Assembly: GCF_006539565.1 (NCBI RefSeq)
Contig: NZ_BJNG01000005.1
Coordinates: 158,364-222,363 of the forward strand
DNA from: Pseudonocardia hydrocarbonoxydans
GTDB taxonomy: Bacteria > Actinomycetota > Actinomycetes > Mycobacteriales > Pseudonocardiaceae
Reading direction: 5' to 3'
DNA: 64,000 nt
Positions 1 through 8,226 of the stretch are shown here, one piece after another. The notes under the pieces were generated by a model, which worked only from the letters and a program-made list of their open reading frames with translations, ran no database searches and was not told the origin of the DNA. Both the position numbers and the translations under genes were made by a program. How positions within the stretch are numbered: the first letter of the stretch is position 1; every line of letters starts with the position of its first letter.

Positions 1-134
1 CCGGCGCCCCGCCCGCGCCAGGGCAGCAGGCTGCGCCCCCGCGCCCACAGCCCGAGGCGTTCCAGTGCCACGAGCAGGACCAGCAGGCACACCAGCCCCG
101 GCAGCGTCAGCGCGAACAGCGCACCCGGGCCCAT
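1..134 (-). CDS. Small membrane protein, N-terminal part (runs off the left edge)
   Basis: An ATG at 134 opens a minus-strand frame that stays open to the window edge (44 codons), too short for most ORF lists. It starts MGPGALFALTLPGLVCLLVL and so on: one hydrophobic segment (about residues 4-24), then a basic stretch ending in LPWR. Third codon positions are almost all G/C, as in real genes here. The pattern resembles short actinobacterial membrane proteins of the DUF6191 type, but the rest is outside the window, so the family is a guess. It is divergent from the BMC-H gene at 297, and the shared 160-base gap carries the operator-like palindrome at 215-237. Confidence 0.5.
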   Translation of the reverse strand, partial: MGPGALFALTLPGLVCLLVLLVALERLGLWARGRSLLPWRGRGA

Positions 135-214
135 CCCCCGAGCCTGCCGACACCCGGGTGCCCGGGCAAGGCCCGGTGCGGGACGCCGTCGGTGAGGGAC
201 AGCGCCGGGGCGCG

Positions 215-237
215 CCGTTGTCCGGTCGGGACAACGG
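215..237. promoter_or_regulatory. Operator-like palindrome, site 1
   Basis: Perfect inverted repeat: CCGTTGTCC, 5-base spacer, GGACAACGG. Its core TTGTCC-N5-GGACAA ends 62 bases before the BMC-H start at 297. The same core with the same spacing recurs at 15414-15430, and a variant lies at 8119-8135, so it is probably the binding site of a regulator of the whole BMC locus. The PucR-type regulator at 577-2673 is the obvious candidate, by inference. Confidence 0.6.
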
Positions 238-296
238 CACCGGCGCGTCCCCGGCCTACCGTGGACCCGCGGGCCCGTGCCCGGCGAGGGAGCGTG

Positions 297-596
297 ATGG
301 CGATGGCGAGCGGTGCACTGGGCATGGTCGAGACCCGGGGGCTGGTCGGCGCCCTGGAGGCGGCCGACGCGATGGTGAAGTCGGCGAACGTCGAGGTGGA
401 GGGCTACCGCACGCTGCGCAACGGCCAGGTCTCGATCCTGGTCCGGGGCGACGTCGGCGCCGTCCGGGCCGCCGTCGACGCCGGGTCCGCCGCCGCGGCC
501 GCCGTCGGCGAGCTCTACGTCGCCCGCGTCCTGCCCCGCCCGGACCCGGGCACCGAGACGGTGATCGGCGAGGCCGTCACGGCGACGCGGACCTGA
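297..596 (+). CDS. BMC-H shell protein (hexamer-forming)
   Basis: A 99-residue single BMC domain (Pfam BMC, PduA/CcmK/EutM type): [26 protein letters not shown], then [19 protein letters not shown] and ARVLPRP. These are the standard pore-side and lateral-contact elements of BMC-H, which tile the facets of a protein shell. Start: ATG 297 is preceded by GAGGGAG at 286-292; GTG 294 and ATG 303 are alternatives. It stands alone on the plus strand, apart from the main shell operon, and its 3' end overlaps the 3' end of the regulator gene by 20 bases. Its paralogue at 7400-7720 is clearly related but not identical, so the shell probably mixes two hexamers. The upstream palindrome (215-237) suggests co-regulation. 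Confidence 0.93.
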   Translation: MAMASGALGMVETRGLVGALEAADAMVKSANVEVEGYRTLRNGQVSILVRGDVGAVRAAVDAGSAAAAAVGELYVARVLPRPDPGTETVIGEAVTATRT

Positions 597-2673
597 CCAC
601 GGGGCCGGCCGCGTCCCCCTCGGCCTCGGGCTCCCCGGTGACCTGCAGCAGCCGCAGCGCGAAGTCGGCGCGCATCCGGTCCTCGTGCCGGCTCAGGTCG
701 AGACCGGTGAGCTGTTTGATGCGTTCCAGGCGGTAGCGCAGCGTCTTGTGGTGGACGAACAGCCGCTCGGCGGCCACCCGCTGCGAGCAGTCGGCGTCGA
801 AGAAGGCGCGCAGCGTCCGGATCAGGGACCCGTCGTTGTCGCGGTCGTAGGTCAGCAGCGGGCCGGTGACCTCCTCGACGAAGGTCATCAGGTCCGGGTC
901 GTCGCCGGAACCCAGCAGCAGCCGCACGATGCCCAGCTCCTCGTAGAGGAACGCGTTCCCCCCGCCGAGCCGGTGCGCGGCCGACAGCGCGGTGCGCGCC
1001 TCGTTCAGCGCGCTGGGCAGCTCCACGACGTCGTCGTGCGGGCGGCTGATCCCCCAGGTCAGGCGCAGCCCGTCGCTGCCGTCGCGGACGGCCGCGCCCA
1101 TCCGCACGGCCAGGTCCCGCACCTGCACCCGGTCGACGTCGGACACCACCACGACGACGAAGTCGCCCCGCAGGCTGGCCAGCGACGTCGCGCGCCCCCC
1201 GTCGACGGCGCGGAGGGCGCGCACCGCGTCGCGGCGGACGCGGTCGGTCTGCGAGGTGTCCCAGCCGAGGTCCGCGGCGAGCTCCTCCACGTTCTCCAGG
1301 CGGCCGTAGAGCACGCGCAGGGCGCCGCCGAGCGGGACGTTGAGCTGCTGGGCGCGGGTGCGCGCGGCGATCCGGTGCTCGACCGGGCCCTGCAGCAGGT
1401 CCCACAGCACCTGCTCCAGCGCCTCGGACCGCGCGCGGCTCGCGGCACGCTCGCGCAGCAGGGCCAGCGAGCACGCCATGGCCACCTGGCCCGCGACCAC
1501 GTCCATCATCTCCGCGGAGATGCCGTCCGGGCGCAGCAGGACCCAGCCGATGCGGTCGCCGTCGGCGTGCACCGGCTGGGTCCACACCGGGTGACCGCCC
1601 AGCGTGGTGCGCCCGGCGCGGGTGCCGGCGGGCACGCTCCCCGGCAGCTCGACGGTGAGGTCACGGCCGCCGTGGGAGGCCACCAGCGCGCCGCGGGTGT
1701 CGTAGATGCCGACCTGGCAGTGCAGCTCCCCGCCGACCGTCCGCGCGATCGCCGGCAGCCCGCCCCCGTCGCGGACGGTCAGCAGCAGCGTCTGCTGCAG
1801 GCGCGACGAGCGGTCCAACACCGCGACCTGGCTGCGCAGCGCCTCCCCCGCCAGCTCCATCTCGCGGACGGCCGCGGCCTGCTCGTCGTGCAGCCGGGCG
1901 TTGTCGATCGCGACCGACGCGACGTCGGCGAAGGTGACCATCCGCCGGACGTCGCGCTCGGTGAACAGCGACGGGCGCCGCCGCCACACCTCCAGCACCC
2001 CGACCAGGCGGCCGTGCAGGCGCAGCGGCACCGCCAGCGCGGACTGGGTCTGCTCCTGCACGGCCAGCGACACGAAGTCCTGGGTGATGGTGCGGTCGTC
2101 GAGGTAGTTGTCGACCTTCGCCGGCCGCCCGGTGAGGAACACCAGCCCGGCGACGCCCTGACCGCGGCGCATCCGCAGGCGCGCGGTCTCGACCACCCGG
2201 TTGCCGACGCACGAGCGCATCCGCACCTCGTCGTCCTCGCGCAGGAACACCCCGCAGATGTCGGCGTCGAGCAGCTTGGAGGTGCGGTCGGCGATGGAGA
2301 GCAGCACCTGGTCCAGGTCGCGCACCGACAGCAGCCGCTCGACGACGTCGCGCACCACCGCGGTCTCCGCGGCCTCGGCGACGGCGCCGTCGCGCGCGGC
2401 GTCGCGGGCGGCGGCGAGGGTGAGCCAGACCGTCGCCCGGCGCAGCAGGGCCCGGGTGGCGGCCGGCACCGGGACGGCCCACTGCAGCTCCCGCTCGTCG
2501 CCGGTGGCGCGCACGGTGACCGCCGCCCCGACCACGCGGGCCGCCAGCGCGACGAGCTCCACCTCGGCGGCGGCGGCGTCGGCCGGCACCCGGGCGAGGA
2601 GGTCCTCCAGCTCCGCGGCGGGGTCGTCGACGAGCCGCAGCGCCGCCCGACCCGCGCGTTCGGACGGCGTCAT
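577..2673 (-). CDS. GAF-domain PucR/CdaR-type transcriptional regulator
   Basis: A 698-residue cytoplasmic regulator. A GAF-like sensor domain sits around residues 130-280 (VRDVVERLLSVRDLDQVL, then LFTERDVRRMVTFADVASVAI). The middle region is a GGDEF-like PucR linker. The C-terminus has the PucR helix-turn-helix: LIRTLRAFFDADCSQRVAAE, then LFVHHKTLRYRLERIKQLTG. PucR/CdaR proteins commonly activate catabolic operons in response to their substrate. The ATG at 2673 overlaps the ADH stop (ATGA) and follows GGAGGGG, so it is the last gene of the BMC operon. It is the likely reader of the TTGTCY-N5-GGACAA sites. The ligand cannot be told from sequence. Confidence 0.88.
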   Translation of the reverse strand: MTPSERAGRAALRLVDDPAAELEDLLARVPADAAAAEVELVALAARVVGAAVTVRATGDERELQWAVPVPAATRALLRRATVWLTLAAARDAARDGAVAEAAETAVVRDVVERLLSVRDLDQVLLSIADRTSKLLDADICGVFLREDDEVRMRSCVGNRVVETARLRMRRGQGVAGLVFLTGRPAKVDNYLDDRTITQDFVSLAVQEQTQSALAVPLRLHGRLVGVLEVWRRRPSLFTERDVRRMVTFADVASVAIDNARLHDEQAAAVREMELAGEALRSQVAVLDRSSRLQQTLLLTVRDGGGLPAIARTVGGELHCQVGIYDTRGALVASHGGRDLTVELPGSVPAGTRAGRTTLGGHPVWTQPVHADGDRIGWVLLRPDGISAEMMDVVAGQVAMACSLALLRERAASRARSEALEQVLWDLLQGPVEHRIAARTRAQQLNVPLGGALRVLYGRLENVEELAADLGWDTSQTDRVRRDAVRALRAVDGGRATSLASLRGDFVVVVVSDVDRVQVRDLAVRMGAAVRDGSDGLRLTWGISRPHDDVVELPSALNEARTALSAAHRLGGGNAFLYEELGIVRLLLGSGDDPDLMTFVEEVTGPLLTYDRDNDGSLIRTLRAFFDADCSQRVAAERLFVHHKTLRYRLERIKQLTGLDLSRHEDRMRADFALRLLQVTGEPEAEGDAAGPVVRSASP

Positions 2674-3716
2674 CGCCCCTCCTGGACCGCGATCAGCGCC
2701 TTGAGGGTACGTCGCCCGGCCATGCGTGCATATGCCTGCGGGACGCCGTCGAGCGGCACGGTCTCCGAGGCCACGACCGCCGGATCGAGCGCCCCCGAGC
2801 GCACCAGCGCCAGCAGCGGCCCGGCGTCGCGGGCGAGGTCGCCGATCGCGAAGGCCAGCGTCAGCTCGTCGGCGAAGGCCCGGGCCACCGGCAGCTCCCA
2901 GCCCGGGTCGGTGTGCACCCCGACCGAGACGACGGTGCCGCGGCGGCGCACCAGCGCGCACGCGGCGTCCAGGCCGCGGCGGCCGCCGACCGCGTCGACG
3001 ACGGCGTCGGCGCCGCGGCCGTCGGTGAGCCGGTCGACGAGCGCGCGGGCGTCGTCCGGGGCGGCCACGACCGCGCCCTGGGCCGCGGCGAGCTCCCGGC
3101 GGTCCCCGACCGGTTCGACGAGCACGACGATCCCGGCGCCGCACGCCTGCGCGGCGAGCGCGGTGAGCTGCCCGACCGGGCCCCCGCCGACCACCGCGAC
3201 GGTGTCGCCCGGCGCGATCCCGGCCCGGCGCACCGCGGCGTACCCGGTGGCCAGGGTGTCGCCCAGGAAGACCGCGGCGTCGACGTCCACCCCGGCGGGC
3301 ACCGGCTGCAGGACGGTGTCGGCGTGCGGCACCCGGACAAGCTCGGCCTGCGCGCCCGCCAGCGGCGGCCCGAACGCCGACCCGGTGCCGAAGAACCGCC
3401 GCTGAGCGCACTCCCAGTGGTCGCCGCGGCGACACCACCAGCACCGGCCGCACGAGGTGAAGTCGGCCCCGACCACCAGGTCGCCGCGCCGGTGGCCGTG
3501 CACCCCCGCACCCGGCTCGACGACCTCCCCGACGAACTCGTGCCCGAGCACGAACCCCTCCGGCAGCCCGTCCGGGTGCGCGACGACGTGCAGGTCCGTG
3601 CCGCACACCGCCGCGCGGCGCACCCGGACGACGGCGTCGGTGGGCTCCTCGATCCGGGGGTCGGGCACGGTGTCGACCTCCACCCGGCCCTGCCCCGCGT
3701 ACACCACGGCCCTCAC
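2670..3716 (-). CDS. Zinc-dependent alcohol dehydrogenase (MDR family)
   Basis: A 348-residue medium-chain dehydrogenase. Catalytic zinc ligands are seen in AAVCGTDLH and LGHEFVGEVVEPG. The structural zinc loop has four cysteines in CGRCWWCRRGDHWEC. The Rossmann motif is VVGGGPVGQL. Members interconvert alcohols and aldehydes or ketones with NAD(P). In a metabolosome this enzyme usually regenerates NAD+ by reducing part of the aldehyde, which would pair with the aldehyde dehydrogenase at 6017-7396; that role is inferred. GTG start at 3716 overlaps the preceding stop (GTGA). No encapsulation peptide is obvious. Confidence 0.9.
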   Translation of the reverse strand: MRAVVYAGQGRVEVDTVPDPRIEEPTDAVVRVRRAAVCGTDLHVVAHPDGLPEGFVLGHEFVGEVVEPGAGVHGHRRGDLVVGADFTSCGRCWWCRRGDHWECAQRRFFGTGSAFGPPLAGAQAELVRVPHADTVLQPVPAGVDVDAAVFLGDTLATGYAAVRRAGIAPGDTVAVVGGGPVGQLTALAAQACGAGIVVLVEPVGDRRELAAAQGAVVAAPDDARALVDRLTDGRGADAVVDAVGGRRGLDAACALVRRRGTVVSVGVHTDPGWELPVARAFADELTLAFAIGDLARDAGPLLALVRSGALDPAVVASETVPLDGVPQAYARMAGRRTLKALIAVQEGR

Positions 3717-4585
3717 GGCGGCGGGCGCCCGACGGTCTCCCGCACCCCGTCGCGGCCCAGCCGGACCTGCACGGCCCGGCCGTCCTGCGGGGCGGTGGCG
3801 GGCAGCACCTCCCCGGTGTCGCGGACCATCGCGAGCACCATCGCCGCGGCGGCGCTGCCCGGCGCCACGCGCAGGCCGCGGGCCCCGGCCGTCCCGACGA
3901 CCCGCCGGGCGGCGAACCCCGACGCCCGCCAGGTCGCCCCGAGGACCGCCGGGTCCCCGGTGACGACGACGAGCGCCGCGTCCGGCGAGGTCGCCGCGAT
4001 CCGCGCGGCCACCTCCGGTCCGGCGCTCTCCGGGGCGGCGATCACGACGTGGTCCGCGGGGCCGGCGTCCTCGACCGTCGCGCACCCGCGCACGGCCGTC
4101 GCCGCCCCGGCCTGCGCGAGGTCCAGAGCGACCGCGCGCGCCCGGCCCTCGTCCGCGTCGACCAGGACGATCTCGCCGAACACCGCGGCGTCGGCGAGGC
4201 GCAGCGCGGCGACCATGCCGACCCCACCGGCCCCGACGACCACGGCCCGCCGGACCGCGCCGGGGCGGACCGCCCGGGGCAGCGGGGCGCCCCGGCGGTA
4301 CAGCGCGCCCGAGGGCGGGCGGACCGGGCGCGGGGCGGCGTCCGGGGCGCGGGCCGGTGGACGCGCGGGGCCGGGCGCGGGAGCGGGACGGGCGGGGGCG
4401 GGGGCGGGGCGCCGGTCCCCCACGACGGCCGCGGCCGCGCCCGGGGTGGCGACGACGATCTCCACGCCCCGCTCCCGCGCCCGCTCCCGCGCCAGCGGGG
4501 TGAGGAGGTCGCGCGGCCCGACGGCGAGGATCCCGGCCGCCGCGGCACCGTCGACGTCCTCGGCCCCGATCACGCGCGGGCTCAC
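3713..4585 (-). CDS. EutQ-like N-terminal segment fused to a degenerate LDH/MDH-type Rossmann domain
   Basis: 290 residues. Residues 1-50 (VIGAEDVDGAAAAGILAVG, then LLTPLARERARERGVEIVV) resemble the N-terminal 'TPxAR' segment of EutQ and other BMC-locus proteins. A Pro/Ala-rich linker (about 55-105) follows, then a lactate/malate-dehydrogenase Rossmann fold: AVVVGAGGVGMVAALRLADA, with the acidic IVLVDADEGRA strand that selects NAD. The part after ASGFAARRVVGTAG is far shorter than in LDH/MDH. The family's catalytic His, the Asp of the LDSAR motif and the Asn of TNP/SNP are all absent (VTGDP instead). It may be structural, or bind NAD without LDH chemistry. GTGA overlaps on both sides place it inside the shell operon. 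Confidence 0.65.
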   Translation of the reverse strand: MSPRVIGAEDVDGAAAAGILAVGPRDLLTPLARERARERGVEIVVATPGAAAAVVGDRRPAPAPARPAPAPGPARPPARAPDAAPRPVRPPSGALYRRGAPLPRAVRPGAVRRAVVVGAGGVGMVAALRLADAAVFGEIVLVDADEGRARAVALDLAQAGAATAVRGCATVEDAGPADHVVIAAPESAGPEVAARIAATSPDAALVVVTGDPAVLGATWRASGFAARRVVGTAGARGLRVAPGSAAAAMVLAMVRDTGEVLPATAPQDGRAVQVRLGRDGVRETVGRPPP

Positions 4586-5208
4586 CGGCGGTCCTCCCGC
4601 CCGTGCATCGCCTCCAGTGCCGCCACCGCCGCGTCCCGGGCCGTGACGACGTCGCTCTCGGTGCCGGAGAGGAACATGCGGCCGAACCGCCCGACGGCCC
4701 GCAGCTCGACCACGGTGATCTCCGCGGCCTTCTCCGCCTCGTTGGCCGCCACGGCGATGTAGGCCGCGGGGGCCACCTCCATGACCAGCAGGCTCTGGCC
4801 GGGCATCATCATCGAGCCCTTGCGCCACTTGTTGAGCAGCTGCGCCTGGTAGGGGTGCACGTTGGTGATGAACTGGACCGATGCGATCGTCGGCCGGATC
4901 CGGTCGGCCTCGGTGAGGCCGAGCTCGTCGAGCACGGCCTGCCCGGACGCCAGCACCTCCGCCTGCTGCTCGGAGTGGATCTCCAGCAGGCCGAACTCGC
5001 GCTCGATGATCTGCAGGGCCGGGCGGACGCCAGAGGCCTTGAGCGCGATGTCCGCGGCCCGGAACACCTCGTTGCCCGGCGCCATCTCGATGTAGAGCTC
5101 GGCCATCCCGGCGAGCGGCACGTCACCGGGGCTGGTGGCCGCGATGTGCGCGGCGCACTGCGGCTGCATGCGGTCGACGAAGGCGTAGGTGCGCAGGGTG
5201 GGGGTCAC
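4582..5208 (-). CDS. BMC-T shell protein (tandem BMC domains, trimer-forming)
   Basis: 208 residues with two BMC-like halves: residues 1-100 (TYAFVDRMQPQCAAHIAATS, then IEMAPGNEVFRAADIALKAS) and 105-205 (IASVQFITNVHPYQAQLL, then LLVMEVAPAAYIAVAANEAE). Fused BMC domains form trimeric pseudohexamers, often with a gated central pore for larger cofactors or substrates. With one BMC-P and two BMC-H genes it completes a minimal shell set. Start is GTG 5208, overlapping the EutJ-like stop (GTGA). Which BMC-T subclass it belongs to needs alignment. Confidence 0.88.
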   Translation of the reverse strand: MTPTLRTYAFVDRMQPQCAAHIAATSPGDVPLAGMAELYIEMAPGNEVFRAADIALKASGVRPALQIIEREFGLLEIHSEQQAEVLASGQAVLDELGLTEADRIRPTIASVQFITNVHPYQAQLLNKWRKGSMMMPGQSLLVMEVAPAAYIAVAANEAEKAAEITVVELRAVGRFGRMFLSGTESDVVTARDAAVAALEAMHGREDRR

Positions 5209-6020
5209 GGGGCGCTCCGGGCGATCCCCAGCGGGGTGATCAGCAGGGCGTGCGGGTAGGTCACGACGGGGCGCTCCAGCCACGAGGCCAGCACGGAGTC
5301 CGCGCCGGGGATCATCAGGGCGCCCCCGGCGAGGTGCACCGGGAGCCGTGGCACCTCGCGGGTCATCGCGCGTACCGACTCGGCGATCCGCTGCAGGCCC
5401 GGCACCAGGATCGGCAGGGCGTCGGCGGGGTGCTCCCGCTTGTGGGCCTCCGCCCCCTCCACGGTCAGGCCGAGCGCGCCGGCCAGCACCAGGTCGAGAT
5501 GGTGGCCGCCGCCGGGACGGTCGTCGAGGGCGACGAGCACGCCGTCGCGGAAGACGCCGACACCGGTCGAGCCGCCCCCGACGTCGACGACCACCCCGTC
5601 GCGCACCTCCAGCGTGCGCTGCGCGGCGCTCACCTCGTCGACGAGGACGACGTCGGCGAACCCGGCGGTCTCGCACACGTGGACGCAGGCCCGGGCGTCC
5701 TGCACCGGGATGCACGGCGGGTACGCCGTCGCGGCGCGGGTCAGCGCGACCCCCAACGCCTCCTCGGCGCGGTCCCGCAGGTGCCGCACCGCGGCGGTGG
5801 CGCCCGCGAAGTCGACGACCACGCCGTCGCGCAGCGCACCGCAGGGGTGGGAGTCCACCCACACCGGGGCGCCCGCGGCGTCGAGGACGACCAGCACGCA
5901 GGTGGCCGTGCCGAGGTCGACGCCGACACGCAGCGGCCCGACGGGCGGCGGCGGGACGGTCCCGGCACACGCCGCCGCGGCGGCGAGCCGGGCGCGGGGG
6001 TCGGTGGTGGTCACGGTCAT
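5205..6020 (-). CDS. eutJ: EutJ-like actin/Hsp70-fold ATPase (microcompartment chaperone)
   Basis: A 271-residue protein of the ASKHA fold. Phosphate-1 motif: RVGVDLGTATCVLVVLDAAG. Phosphate-2 motif: VVDVGGGSTGVGVF. Adenosine-motif region near the C-terminus: HLAGGALMIPG. This matches EutJ, the putative ethanolamine-utilisation chaperone found in several metabolosome operons, where it is thought to help assemble or fold cargo. Start ATG 6020 overlaps the aldehyde dehydrogenase stop (ATGA). The substrate of the chaperone is not known even in model systems. Confidence 0.82.
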   Translation of the reverse strand: MTVTTTDPRARLAAAAACAGTVPPPPVGPLRVGVDLGTATCVLVVLDAAGAPVWVDSHPCGALRDGVVVDFAGATAAVRHLRDRAEEALGVALTRAATAYPPCIPVQDARACVHVCETAGFADVVLVDEVSAAQRTLEVRDGVVVDVGGGSTGVGVFRDGVLVALDDRPGGGHHLDLVLAGALGLTVEGAEAHKREHPADALPILVPGLQRIAESVRAMTREVPRLPVHLAGGALMIPGADSVLASWLERPVVTYPHALLITPLGIARSAP

Positions 6021-7396
6021 GCGATCTCCACCGGGTCGTACACGGTGCGCCACGGCCGCACCTCGTGCGCGATCCGCTTGATGTTGATCAGGTGCAGCGG
6101 GGTGACGTTGTCCGAGCAGATCGAGCCGCTCCAGGTTCCCGTGCCGAGCTGGAAGGACGGGTCGACCTCGCAGGAGAAGCCCATGCCGCCGAACAGCGCG
6201 GGGGTGTTGACCACGATCCGGCCCGCGGGCAGCGTGCCGAACGGGGCGATCTCCTCGGGGTCCGCGGCGTGCACCGCGCAGGTGTGGCCCTCGCCGTCGA
6301 GCGCGAGGACCTCGCGGCAGCGGGCCCAGCCCGCGGCGGCGTCGGGCACCCGGTACACCGACAGCACCGGCCCGAGGATCTCCCGCGACAGCGGCGCGTC
6401 GAGCCCGACGCGGTCGAGCCGCGCGGCCAGCACCCGGGTGCGGGTGGGCACGGTGAACCCGGACAGCTCCGCCAGCCGCACCGCGCTCTGCCCGACCGCG
6501 GCCGGGCGCAGCGCCCCCCGCTCGTCGAACAGGGTGCGGACCAGCGCGGCCTGCTGCGGCTCGTTCATCCAGTGCGCGCCGCGCTGCTCGAACGCGGCGA
6601 GGAACGCGTCGGCGACGGCCTCGACGACCACCACGGACTGCTCGGCGACGCAGGCGGTGCCGTTGTCGAACGACTTCGAGGTGAGGATCATCTCGGCGGC
6701 CTCGGCCGGGTCGGCCACCGACGCCCCGACGTAGGCGGGCACGTTCCCGGCGCCGACGGCGATCGTCGGCTTGCCGCTGGAGTACGCGGCCCGCACCATC
6801 CCCGGCCCGCCGGTGGCGAGCACGAGTGCGATCTCCTCGCGGCGCATCAGCTCGTGGGTGGAGGCCAGGGTGGGGTCGGTGAGGCAGGAGATCAGCCCCT
6901 CCGGGGCGCCCGCGGCGACCGCGGCCGACGCCATGATCTCCGCGGCCCGCAGCGTGCACCGCGCGGCCCGCGGGTGCGGGGCGAGCACGATCGCGTTGCC
7001 CGACTTCACCGCGGCCAGGCACTTGAACAACGCCGTCGACGTCGGGTTGGTCACCGGGATGATCCCGGCGATGACGCCCATCGGCGCGCCGACGGCGGTG
7101 ACCCGCGCCTCCTCGTCCACCCACAGCACGCCCACCGCGCGGCGCTCCAGCATCCAGCGGGCCACGAAACCGGTGTTGTAGCGGTTCTTGTGGATCTTGT
7201 GCTCGTAGACGCCGTAGCCGGTCTCGTCGACGGCGAGCCGGGCCAGCTCCTCGGCCGCCCTCGTGCCGGCCACGGCCATGGCCCGCACGAAGCGGTCGAG
7301 GGTGTCCTGGTCGGCGCCCTCCAGCGCGAGGAACGCGCGCCGGGCCGCGCGGGCCTTCTCCCGGACGTCCGCGAGGCCCGCCAGGTCGGCGTCCAC
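6017..7396 (-). CDS. Aldehyde dehydrogenase, CoA-acylating type (EutE/PduP/SauS-like)
   Basis: 459 residues of the acylating aldehyde dehydrogenase branch. Signature segments are GVIAGIIPVTNPTSTALFKC, GNVPAYVG and the catalytic loop SFDNGTACVAEQSVVV with nucleophile Cys249. This branch turns an aldehyde, CoA and NAD+ into acyl-CoA and NADH, the central step of most metabolosomes; the shell retains the volatile or toxic aldehyde. Substrate chain length cannot be read from sequence, and sulfoacetaldehyde dehydrogenases share these motifs. GTG start at 7396 lies 3 bases after the BMC-H stop. No PduL/Pta-type phosphotransacylase accompanies it in the window. Confidence 0.9.
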   Translation of the reverse strand: MDADLAGLADVREKARAARRAFLALEGADQDTLDRFVRAMAVAGTRAAEELARLAVDETGYGVYEHKIHKNRYNTGFVARWMLERRAVGVLWVDEEARVTAVGAPMGVIAGIIPVTNPTSTALFKCLAAVKSGNAIVLAPHPRAARCTLRAAEIMASAAVAAGAPEGLISCLTDPTLASTHELMRREEIALVLATGGPGMVRAAYSSGKPTIAVGAGNVPAYVGASVADPAEAAEMILTSKSFDNGTACVAEQSVVVVEAVADAFLAAFEQRGAHWMNEPQQAALVRTLFDERGALRPAAVGQSAVRLAELSGFTVPTRTRVLAARLDRVGLDAPLSREILGPVLSVYRVPDAAAGWARCREVLALDGEGHTCAVHAADPEEIAPFGTLPAGRIVVNTPALFGGMGFSCEVDPSFQLGTGTWSGSICSDNVTPLHLINIKRIAHEVRPWRTVYDPVEIA

Positions 7397-7399
7397 GGA

Positions 7400-7720
7400 T
7401 CAGCCCTTCGGGCGCGTGAGGATCGCGAGGATGCTCTCGGTCTCGTCGTGCGGGCGCGGGATGACGTGCACCGAGACGACCTCGCCCGCCTTGCCCGCGG
7501 CGACCGCGCCGGCGTCGGTGGCGGCCTTCACCGCGCCGACGTCGCCGCGCACCATCACGGTGACCAGGCCGCCGCCGATCTCGCGGTGCCCGACGATCTG
7601 CACGTTGGCCGCCTTGACCATCGCGTCGGCGGCCTCGATCGCCCCCACCAGACCCTTGGTCTCGATGAGGCCGAGCGCGCCGCGCGGGCCGCTGGGCACG
7701 GCGGTCGGAGTGGTTGCCAT
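7400..7720 (-). CDS. BMC-H shell protein (hexamer-forming), second copy
   Basis: A 106-residue single BMC domain with [20 protein letters not shown], then [37 protein letters not shown] and VHVIPRPH, the textbook PduA/EutM pattern. A short Thr/Pro-rich N-terminal tail precedes the domain. ATG 7720 follows the BMC-P gene by 19 bases. It is likely the major facet protein because it sits second in the shell operon; the copy at 297 is a divergent partner. Confidence 0.95.
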   Translation of the reverse strand: MATTPTAVPSGPRGALGLIETKGLVGAIEAADAMVKAANVQIVGHREIGGGLVTVMVRGDVGAVKAATDAGAVAAGKAGEVVSVHVIPRPHDETESILAILTRPKG

Positions 7721-7739
7721 GGGGGTCCTCCGGTTCGGT

Positions 7740-8033
7740 TCAGGTCTTGCGGTAGCTGACGGCGCCGCCCCGGACGACCGAGTCGGCGATGGCGACGACC
7801 GCACGGTCGGTGGGGGCGTCGGCCCCCGCCGCCACCCGGGCGGCTCCCCCCGCGGCCACCAGGACGATCTCGCCGACGCCCGCGCCGACCAGGTCGACGG
7901 CGACGTAGTGCGCCCCGGTGGAGCGCTCCGGGTCGGCGCCGGTGGCGTCCTGCAGCAGGAGCAGCGTGAACCGCTCCAGCCCCGGCTCCTTGACCGTCGA
8001 GACCACCTGGCCCAGCACCTTGGCGAGCAGCAC
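7740..8033 (-). CDS. BMC-P vertex protein (EutN/CcmL family)
   Basis: 97 residues. [19 protein letters not shown] at the N-terminus is the EutN/CcmL hallmark, followed by [29 protein letters not shown] and AVVAIADSV. These proteins form pentamers that cap the vertices of the icosahedral shell. It is the first gene of the operon that runs through the regulator at 577. GTG start at 8033. The 193-base gap upstream is shared with the divergent gene at 8227 and contains operator-like site 2. Confidence 0.93.
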   Translation of the reverse strand: MLLAKVLGQVVSTVKEPGLERFTLLLLQDATGADPERSTGAHYVAVDLVGAGVGEIVLVAAGGAARVAAGADAPTDRAVVAIADSVVRGGAVSYRKT

Positions 8034-8118
8034 GAGATCACCTCCGGCCGGGCGGGCCCGGCTGTGCGCCGCACCACGCTATGGACGGCACAGTAGGTCG
8101 GCGGCGCGCCGGCCTGCG

Positions 8119-8156
8119 CTATCCCGGCCGGACAACGTCCACCGCCCTCGTTGTCC
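8119..8156. promoter_or_regulatory. Operator-like site 2 in the divergent BMC promoter region
   Basis: GGACAACG (8130-8137) and CGTTGTCC (8149-8156) form a perfect 8-base inverted repeat with a 12-base spacer. CTATCC-N5-GGACAA (8119-8135) is a 10/12 match to the site-1 core with the same spacing. It lies about 85 bases upstream of the BMC-P start and about 90 upstream of the gene at 8227, so it could control both directions. Confidence 0.5.
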
Positions 8157-8226
8157 CGGGACGCTCTGGCCCGCGGGCGACCCCGGAGGCAGGGTGTCCG
8201 GTGACGCAGGACCCAGGAGGTGCGCG

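Noticed and set aside
685..3405. Plus-strand open frame antisense to the PucR-type regulator and ADH
   Set aside because: Gln/Val/Arg-rich translation without motifs; the minus strand carries clear GAF, HTH and zinc-dehydrogenase motifs.
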